NCBI GenBank assembly: GCA_036874045.1
Contig: CM072341.1
Span: forward strand, 12,040,501 to 12,104,500
Direction of reading: 5' to 3'
Length of the DNA: 64,000 bases
Source of the DNA: Cymodocea nodosa
Taxonomy: Eukaryota > Streptophyta > Magnoliopsida > Alismatales > Cymodoceaceae
Below the pieces are notes generated by a model, which searched no databases, had not been told where the DNA came from, and worked only from the letters and a program-made list of their open reading frames with translations. Position numbers and translations under genes: made by a program. The stretch's first letter is position 1, and every line of letters starts with the position of its first letter. Shown piece by piece: positions 56,143 to 64,000 of this stretch.

Positions 56143-57137
56143 TTAATGAACACGACCTATCTCTCTATCTAATAGAGGCTCACTTTGGCCCACTGGCTTA
56201 TACAACCCACGATGAGAAAATCCCTGGTGTTTTATACTCTCTACATCAATTTTATCATTATATTCTTTGTTGGGACTTAAAAACCTTTGTTTTACCATTA
56301 ACGCAATTCCAGAGGCAAGAGGTTTATCAACTCTTGCAATGGTGTGTGTGTATGATTGAGAACTTTCAATTCTCTTTTTCTTTGAATTAAACAAATGTAG
56401 CAAATTTGAAACCTACAAAAATGAGAAACAACAACAGCATTTCAATTGTATTAATAATTCTGTCTAGAAAATCCAACAATATTAAAATGCTACTGACCTG
56501 TTCTTCTGTGAGACAGAAACTGAACTTCGTGGGTGTGAAATAGTTATCTTTTATGGCAAAACAGAATTCAGATTCGGTAAGGGGATGACAGTGCCAAAGT
56601 TGTCTGAAGAGAACCTGAGAGAGGCAACAAAAAAATAAAAATTGAAAATATTATTTCCACTGAAAGCAGTCATGCACCAATAATAACTCTCAGTAATTGT
56701 AAATAGCCAGCGTAAAATATATTTTGATCCTTTATGATAAGTAGCAAAATTTACAGAAGCATACCTGGGCAGGAAATGACTTCCCTAATGAACTGAATGC
56801 ATGGGGTATGATATTGAAAGCACCATTACATGCAGCCTCAAAGACTCCATAGAGTTTTCTGTCTTCATACTCAAAAGAAACAAAATCATACCAGCTTTAA
56901 TTTTCTTTATAAATCTTCCAAAGCTAGAAGGAAGAGCGAAAATTTTCTGTCTTAGGCATTCTTTCATTGTTGAATGATTGGCCATGAAAATTGCACCTGA
57001 AGGACCACATAAAGGATCAGGTAATCCAGTGGCCCCATCAGATTCCATTAAATTCCTTGCAGAAATGTTAGAAGCTGTATTCAGGATAATCTTTTGCATT
57101 AACAGTAGCAGTGACCCGAGAAGGCCTATAGATGCAC
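56143..57137 (-). CDS. DCD-domain (development and cell death) protein, frameshifted
   Basis: Three exons on the minus strand with GT/AG borders: 57137-56765, 56614-56498, 56412-56143. The likely start is ATG at 57048 (MESDGATGLPDP), giving about 223 residues; ATG 57099 is an alternative. The DCD signature is clear: SGAIFMANHSTMKECL, then IFALPSSFGRFIKKIKAGMILF, YGVFEAACNGAFNIIPHAF, GKSFPAQ, CHPLTESEF and FAIKDNYFTPTKF...LTEEQ. The family is plant-specific, linked to stress, ER-stress and hormone responses and cell death. The third exon (SNLLHLFNSKKKR..., stop 56143) is not recognised. In exon 57137-56765, four A at 56873-56876 (+ strand) should be five. As written the frame leaves the DCD domain after MILFL. 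This is either a sequencing error or a pseudogene. No other disabling change is visible, and splice sites are intact. Confidence 0.75.
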
Positions 57138-59400
57138 CTGTCAAAAAAAGAGAATCAATAAACTTAAGTTGAAACTAAAAGAGGTAGAGGAAGACCAAAA
57201 TAACTTGGTCAAGCAGCAAAAAAGGATTTAGAATTACATAATTTAAAAGAAGATATAGTGATAGAAACGAAGGGAAATAAATAATTCATGTTGTTGACTC
57301 CGTATGGTTGGATTAATGCATTGATAGTTGATGCTGCTGTTAAGTAATGATAACAGTGAAAGCTTTGGCAGGGTTTGTCATTCTAAAATGAAAAATGACT
57401 GGTAGGTTGAAGTTATTGAGTGCAACACATATTTCTAGCTAATTATGACAAAATAGAGTGGACTGAATTTCTAAATGACTGGTAGGGAAAACCACATAAC
57501 ATGTATAAGCATTAACATAATATAAGTATCCCAAAAACAAATGATAAACATATGAAGCATAAACTCACTTAGTGTAATAGTCTCAAGAAATACAAAAAAC
57601 CAGGAACAGTTTACCCAGTCTGCCTGAGAAAGGAAATTTAAATGTTGTAAAAATTGAAAACAATTTGAAATTAACATGTTTTTTAAACAGGAATTTAAAT
57701 TTTTTGAAAAAATATTATAAATTAATAATAAATAATATACCCAGCACTGGGTACCATAGGCAAAAATGAAGGTCTTTAAGACCTTGTTGGGTGCAGGACA
57801 CGCACTAAAACCAGTGACTGTGCACTATGGCCTTGTGCCATTGTGCTAATGCTGAAATAAATAAATAAAAATGGATATACTTATATGTATGTGATTATAA
57901 CTATTATCAAATTAATTGGTTAAAATAAATTTTAATTCAATTGCATACAATATAATTTTAAAATATATTTTAAATATGGGTATTTATTAGTTAAAAAATT
58001 CCTTAAACATAAATAACCATATAAGAAGAACAATTAAAACTTTCAACAATAGGGTATCAAACCAGTAAAATCGTCTTTTTGAAGTCGATAAGATGTACAC
58101 AGAAAGATTTAAACATTAGTGGAAAATAGAAAGTATAAAACTACATAATCTTTGTTGACTCAGTTACTTAGAGTTGGTTAAAACTCTGAAGTATAATCAA
58201 ATCAAAAACTAAAATCCAAAAAAATAAAAATGGCATTTAAATGGTTAAAATAGAGAAAATAACAGCTTTTTCTTAAAATAATGGAGAAAAAGTTGCTTCT
58301 TCAAATTATTCTTTCCTATTTTTCCAAAAAACTACATGGTTTGGACTAAATGATCATTTGAACAGCTTTTAAATGACTTTTTTTTCATTTTTTAAAACAA
58401 TGGGAAATTTCAGAATAAGAATTCATATTGAGAAACAAGATCACTCTATGATCTGTATGGCAACGACAAAGCAACATGCTAGTCAATATTACAACTATAT
58501 GGATACATAAAGCATAATGATGAAATAAAAAATGAAGCTGTAAACTTTATCTTGGAGCAAGAATCAAAACATCTAGTTTCCCACATAAAACATCCATTGG
58601 CAAGCACCTAACAGTGAAAATTCTAGCTTATTCATAATAAGGCGACAAATTTTCCAGTAGAACTTCTAAAAGAAGTGCAAAAAAAAACTCATGATCCTTT
58701 GAATGTAACATGATAATTAGAATGAATACGTTTTTATTATGGAGCTAGACATTTACGTACTCTCGTCTAATCTAAATAAGAAAATAGACATGCAACCATT
58801 CACAATCAGAAAATCATAGAACGCAATAGACACAGAATAGCAACAAAGAAAACAAACTTACAAAAAGGTAAAACCCAAACACGACTTGAAACACCAATAA
58901 AAATAATAAGTTTGAGAAACATTTGCATGCAATGTTCTCGAAGAACAGATAACCCTAATAAGCATATAGGCCACACCAACTGCAATTATAAACCATCCAA
59001 GCCGCTCGACAAAATCCAACACAACGCCAGAAAGCAAAGTCCGACCACCCCAACGGTTACCGCACATCAAACGAAGCAAGGCAAGCAAAAGCAAACAAAC
59101 GTTTTGCAAGCGAAAAAGCAGCCAGGACCTTTGGATCTTCGCGACACAAATCTAAAACCCTAGACAGATTGCTCCGTTTCCAAAAGCCAAAACAAAAGCA
59201 AAGGTACACCAACCTAGAACGACACGGATGTCGCGACGACGAGAACGCCAGGAGAAGGTGGAGGAGTACCGGAGGTGAGGGACGGTAATGCGCCAACGCA
59301 AGCGACGACAGACAGATGCCGACGGGACGTGACGGAGAATTGAAGCGACGACAGTGTGCTTATGCTGCGGGCGTCTGAATTGAAGCGCGCCCGCAACTGA
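57138..59400 (-). other. upstream region of the DCD gene (probable 5' UTR exon and intron)
   Basis: 57138 is an intron acceptor (TTTTTTTGACAG), so an upstream exon must exist. Positions about 58860-59350 are GC-richer than the surroundings and contain a good donor, CTTTTT|GTAAGT (minus strand, near 58855), so a non-coding or short first exon and a ~1.7-kb intron are likely. ORFs at 58858-59109 and 59057-59296 have no domain and are not supported. Confidence 0.4.
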
Positions 59401-61029
59401 ATCATTATTATGCTTAAACTACGACATTTACAATAATATCTAAAGTAAAAACACAAACAGTACAATACCAACCCCATACTCTCCCTTAAATTAAGGAAGG
59501 AACGTGAATAACTCCGAATTTATAAAGAAATTCTTGAAAACCAGCACAACCCAATGGTTCGGTAAAAAAAAAATCGAACAGTCTGACTACTAGAAGGAAC
59601 GTGGTTAAATCGAATTACTCGGGTCAAAAACTTCTCACGAATAAAATAATAATCCAAGCTTTTGACATTATGGACGTAGGAGTAGTAGACTGTAAATCCT
59701 TAAGCGACGATCACAAGCAAATAACTCCACTTATAGTTAGATGCTAATGCTTGATATTTTAGCTTCAGCGGAAGAACGAGCTACGGTAGACTACTTTTTG
59801 ATTTCCAGTGAGTGGCCCAAGGAAAGGAAAATAGAACAACCTGTAACCGGAACGTCTAGTCAATGGAGATCTTACGCAATCTGCATTACTTCTAATTGCA
59901 AAGTATTACTAGAACCAGAATTTTCTTGATGCCCTTCATATGACACGAAGCCTACGTGTAAATGGCTAAAAAATTGGTAGATTAGTGAAAGATCGTCAAA
60001 GAGTCACTAGAGGTTGCGTGAATCTGCCATCAGGTCATCAGAATTCATTGCAAGCTCACTAGAGAAGACGTCAAAGAAGCGTTGAATCATAAATTCATGT
60101 GTCATAGTTACTTGGAAAGGATTGAAGAGGTTGAAGTTGTTTTGAACATGCCTTAACTTTCGATGATTGGAGGGAGCTAAGGAGGTCGCTGGAGTTCTCA
60201 AGTGGTGGCTAGAGTCCATTGCGGTCCACCAAAAGTTTGTTGGCAAAGCTTGAAATTCAACGAACGAGGGTGTTTCTGAAGTGTCCAAAGGGAGTTGCTG
60301 ACATACTAGAAGCTCAAGGGTTCTAATAGGGGTGAGAGTTTACCTCTCAAAATGAAGGTTTTAGGGATGTTTTATAGAACTCATCAATGGAAACAACTTG
60401 TCCAATTGGCAACCGTTGAAAAAGCTGATGAGGGTGGTAGGTGGTTGTATCATGCATAGGTTAACTAACTTAGAAGAAGGAGAATAGTTGGTTAAAAGTT
60501 GAAAAAGCTAGGTAAATGATCATTTAGCTGGTAGACAGATGACTAGACTATACATTAACAAGCTTTTTCAAGGGTAGTTGGGCATACAAAAGGCTAAAAT
60601 AAAGATGCAGGGAGATAGAGCTCAAGGATACTAACAAGAAACACAACTTTTACAAGTGAACGGATGGGCGGAATAGTGTGGTAAGTGACTAGACAATCAA
60701 AATGGTGTTGGAGAATACAACAGCATATAGGCCGGGTAATTGGTGGAAGCAATTGGATGATCAAAGTTAAAAGAGAAAAATTTAATGGTTGTGATGAAAG
60801 ACATTATGTGAGTTGTTGGATATAGTGTTTTAAATAATTTAAAAATAGAGATAAAATAAAATCTAGGTTGTCATTAGATGAAGATCAAAGGACTACAAGA
60901 AAAGTAACTTAAGTCATTAAATCAGAACCATTCGATCGATCTAAATAAATGTCCAAGATTATAACATTTTTAAAGAGGACTATCTGGATGTTAAAGGGAG
61001 GATGGATGGTTGAGATTAAGGGGAAATAA
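59401..61029. other. unassigned intergenic sequence
   Basis: No recognisable gene or element. An antisense ORF of 93 codons at 60007-60288 begins with a non-ATG codon and has no known domain. Confidence 0.4.
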
Positions 61030-61680
61030 GGGGTTTAAAGAGATTAATTAAGGTGATTAAAGTTTAAGTATTTAAAAATTAAATTAAAAATTTTAACAAC
61101 TTAATTAGGAATTAAATTAAGTTTTTTAAGGATTAATTAAATATTAGATCAAGTTTTTTAAGAATTTAATTAAAGATTAATTGATTTAATGATTTAATTC
61201 AGTACTTTAAAGGCTTGACTAGGCATTAATTTAAGTGTTTTAAAAATTAATTAATGATTAAGTTAAGGATTAAATTAAGTGTTAAGTATTTTAGATATTT
61301 AATTTAAATTTTTTAAGAATTAAGGATTTAATTAAATATTTGGTTGAGTGTGTTTAAGGATTAAATTAAGTATTACATGATTTAATTAAGGATTAAATTA
61401 AATAATTCAAAGATTTAATTAAGGTTTAAAGAGAGTGATTAAATATTTTATAAGGTGATAAATGATTTAATTAACTTAATTAGTCGACTTAAAATGATTT
61501 GATTGAAAAATTTAGGTGATTTGGTTTGATTAAGTATCTTAATTAAGTGATTTAATAATCAAATTAGATTTTTTTGATGATTAAATGTTTTCAGAGATTT
61601 AAATATTTTAGTTAAGCTTTTCCATGATTTAATTAAGTATTTTAATCGTGTTTTATATAATTTAATTAATAAATTATTTT
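61030..61680. repeat. long degenerate AATTAA/TTAAGG low-complexity tract
   Basis: About 650 bases consisting almost wholly of permutations of TTAATTAAG, ATTAAATTAAG, TTTTAAGGATT and GATTTAATTAAG, with no exact period. Almost no cytosine on the + strand. Confidence 0.8.
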
Positions 61681-62830
61681 AAGGGGTATGATAGGCATAA
61701 TGGGTAAAAAGGATAATTTAACATTTAACAATTTTGACTTTTCCTTAGGTGGTGACTGGGTGTCAACGATCACTAAAGCGAGAAGGAGATTCTGATCTGA
61801 ATCGCCGTCATTGTCAGCCAAAATTCTGCATTTAACATCTGTTTCATCTGAGCTATCTTCTTGTTGTATGTACTCATCACAATTTTCTACAACCACGTCA
61901 TCATCTGGGTGTGTAGGCTCTTGCCGCAATGTATGAATGTTCTTTATAATCAACATTGAATATTGGAAATGAAATCTCGTTATATTTCATCGACCAACTG
62001 TTAGAAAAGGATATACATCTTCGTAAAATTTGACATGACTTAAAAAAAATATTTGCGATAGTTAAATCGTAACTTTTGTATTGTTTTTGACCACAAGTAT
62101 AACCCATGAAAACTCTTGTTTATAGTTCTTTTGTCAAACTTATGTTAAACATGATTATTTATGATATAAACTAAGTAATCAAAATTTTTCCATTTGAGAA
62201 CCTTATTAGGTAACCTATTAGTTAAATATATTGTTGTAAAAATACATTCTCTTCAAAACTTTAAAGGTCAGGAACCTTAAAATCCTAAGACTTTAGTTAC
62301 TTCTAACAAATGTTTATACTTTCTTTCTATAATTTCATTTTATTGTAGAGTATAGAAATGTGGTCTTTTATGAATAATTTATTTATCATTTAACGAATAA
62401 ATCATGTCATTAAACATAAATTTATTATCATTATCACTTCATATGACCTTGATTGTACTATTAAATTGACTTTTAATATGAGAAGAGAATTTCCTAATTA
62501 ACGTGTATATTTGAACTTTATTTTTCATTAGAAAAATCCAAGTATTCTTTTATAATCATCTACGATGATGAAAAAATAAATGTGTAGTAATTAGAAATTT
62601 ACCTTAAATACCATCATGAATAATGTCAAAAGATTTATTAGCTTTATGTATACTATTCTTAAAAGGTGATCATTGTAGTTTAACAGTAAGGCAAATAAGA
62701 TAGACTAAATCTACCTCTTTATTAACATTTTTTAAAGGCAAACTTTGCAAAACTTTATTATTTGATAAATGTCCAAACCTTTTATGCCAAGTCTCCTTTG
62801 AAATAACTACACAAGCTTGTACATTAGAAG
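61681..62830 (-). pseudogene. truncated Ty1/copia integrase region
   Basis: Minus-strand order: WHKRFGHLSNNKVLQSLPLKNV (GAG-pre-integrase, about 62810-62740), SPFKNSIHKANKSFDIIHDGI (integrase start), WIFLMKNKVQIYTLI, FNSTIKVI*SDNDNKF, FYTLQ*NEIIERKYKHLLEV, NRLPNKVLKW, then SH3-like GYTCGQKQYKSYDL (62107) and an acidic linker HPDDDVVVENCDEYIQQEDSSDETD (61800-61915). Stops and frameshifts are present; no RT follows. A different copia lineage from A-D, judging by the LPLKNV wording. Confidence 0.75.
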
Positions 62831-63059
62831 CTCTTGTGACCAACACATAAGGTGTGTTTGATTCAATTTTGTTTAAATTTTAGATCTTTTAAAGAGTAGT
62901 ATTGTAATTGTGATTTAAAAGAATAGCTCTTTTTGAAAAGAATAGAAAAATTAGAGTTTTTGTTTGATAAGAGTTTTTATTTTTCAACTTTACCCTTGAG
63001 GTGAAGTTTTTTAAAATGTATAAATTATTTGGTTTTAGTATATATAATAAATAATTAAT

Positions 63060-63300
63060 ATTACCCTAACTCTACAAGGATTGTTCATTGAGATAACTGT
63101 AATTTAATAAAGTAAGTTCTTTGAGTTAGCTATAAATCAACAAAGTAAGAAGACATCTCCTAGCTATAAAAATTTAAATAGATGAAATTTTAAAAATCAT
63201 TCTTTGTGTGATCAAGTTATACTTGCACACTTATGCAATAAATACTGTACACTTACAGTTAATTATGAATTAGATTTAATATCTTATTCATGAAAACTAT
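63060..63300 (-). repeat. inverted fragment of the 1.1-kb repeat family
   Basis: The reverse complement shares AAGTGTACAGTATTTATTGCATAAGTGTGC, GAATGAT, and GTTGATTTATAGCTAACTCAA with 8855-9020 and 10190-10330, in the same order. Confidence 0.6.
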
Positions 63301-63389
63301 TTGTTTACTTCTAAAAGAAAATATAAACACATATTTAAGGAAACATGAATAACTAAACAAGTCCTACTAGTATTGTCATTCAATTAACA

Positions 63390-63821
63390 AATTGAAGTAT
63401 AAGATACCTTAGAAGATAAATAGATGATATATTGATTAAGGTTAAAAACTTCATTTATCTTGTAGATATTGTTGTTTTGGATTCTCAACAAATTATGAAC
63501 CAAAATAAAGGTATATCTTTAATTTTAGGGAGACCATTTTTAGCAATTTCAGGGGCAATTATAAACTGTAAAAATGGAATGATGAAATTAACCTATGGTA
63601 ATAAGGATACTCAACTAAATATTTTCAAACTAGAAGAAGATGAAGGTTTAGATATATATCTACACACTGTAAACTTTCTAGATGACAAAGGGGACATGTT
63701 AGAAGATGTGATTCAAGAAAAATTGAATAAACAATTAGATACTAAAAATCTTAAAGAAAGTGGAAACATAAATAAAGAGTTAAGCATAGAAGTACTGAAA
63801 CCTTCCAAAATTTTATACTAA
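63390..63821 (+). pseudogene. Ty3/gypsy protease fragment (Athila/Tat-like)
   Basis: KVKNFIYLVDIVVLDSQ...NKGISLILGRPFLAISGAIINCKNGMMKL matches the C-terminal half of gypsy retropepsin (KV..F.FPVDF.VLD...PIILGRPFLAT..A.I....G.L.L). An acidic tail follows and the frame stops at 63821. The preceding bases (from about 63390) give RYLRR*IDDIL, the R..P.G...DVL block with a stop. The rest would lie beyond the window. The adjacent repeat fragment 63060-63300 may belong to the same element. Confidence 0.7.
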
Positions 63822-64000
63822 AATTGCTGAAACTTTCTAACATTATTCACCAAAAGAGAGGAAATCATTTTCCATTTATTTCACTTTAGTAGAGATGAAA
63901 AATCAGTTCTAGCTATCTTTGGATAATTTCAACCATTGTGTATTTTCATCTTTATAATGATGTTAATCAAGGCAATTAATGAAAGTAGGATCATCCTATA

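Noticed and set aside
58858-59296. ORFs in the GC-richer segment upstream of the DCD gene
   Set aside because: No recognisable domain; better explained as 5' UTR exon and intron of the DCD gene, though a short coding first exon cannot be excluded.
60007-60288. 93-codon minus-strand ORF
   Set aside because: Non-ATG start, no domain, no supporting context.

Overview
This window is plant nuclear DNA. It is strongly AT-rich, has long spacers, and is dominated by Ty1/copia LTR retrotransposons. Only two host genes can be supported. One is a complete xylan-biosynthesis glycosyltransferase of the IRX7/FRA8 type (3109-4515, + strand). The other is a DCD-domain gene (56143-57137, - strand) that carries a one-base frameshift. 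The C/G-ending codon bias of the IRX7 gene inside AT-rich DNA suggests a monocot, but that is an inference from composition only.

Layout. Positions 1-4830 hold a decayed PIF/Harbinger transposase and the IRX7 gene. Positions 4830-7690 are gene-free. From about 7.7 to 54.4 kb there is one large retrotransposon nest, which I resolved from LTR ends, target-site duplications (TSDs), primer sites and polypurine tracts. The outermost layer is an old Ty3/gypsy element, with gag remnants at 7.7-7.96 kb and a zinc-knuckle/protease remnant at 53.7-54.4 kb. Copia element C (- strand, 7961-53704, TSD TCTTG/ACTTG) interrupts it. Inside C lie element A (- strand, 10874-23959, complete, TSD TGTAA), solo LTR E (24981-26434), element B (+ strand, 30352-48127, TSD AAGGT/AAGAT) and solo LTR F (51620-53105). 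Element D (- strand, 38373-44305, with no pol) lies inside B. Nesting is therefore four layers deep (gypsy, C, B, D).

From 54.4 to 64 kb there are LTR-like sequence, the DCD gene and its upstream GC-richer segment, a long AATTAA-rich low-complexity tract, a copia integrase fragment, and a gypsy protease fragment at the right edge.

The copia elements share one plan: long LTRs, a Met-tRNA-type primer site, gag with a coiled-coil tail, pol, an internal polypurine tract, a third ORF (seen in A and B), and a terminal polypurine tract. This resembles the SIRE/Maximus group. Three observations stand out. First, the transcribed leader of several LTR families carries tandem stem-loops whose stems differ but stay complementary while the loop is conserved. 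Second, the third ORF is homologous in A and B, with a globular domain and a Q-rich tail. Third, the primer-binding site of B is tandemly repeated four times. I saw no rRNA, tRNA or CRISPR features. Identity values are counts by eye over short stretches.
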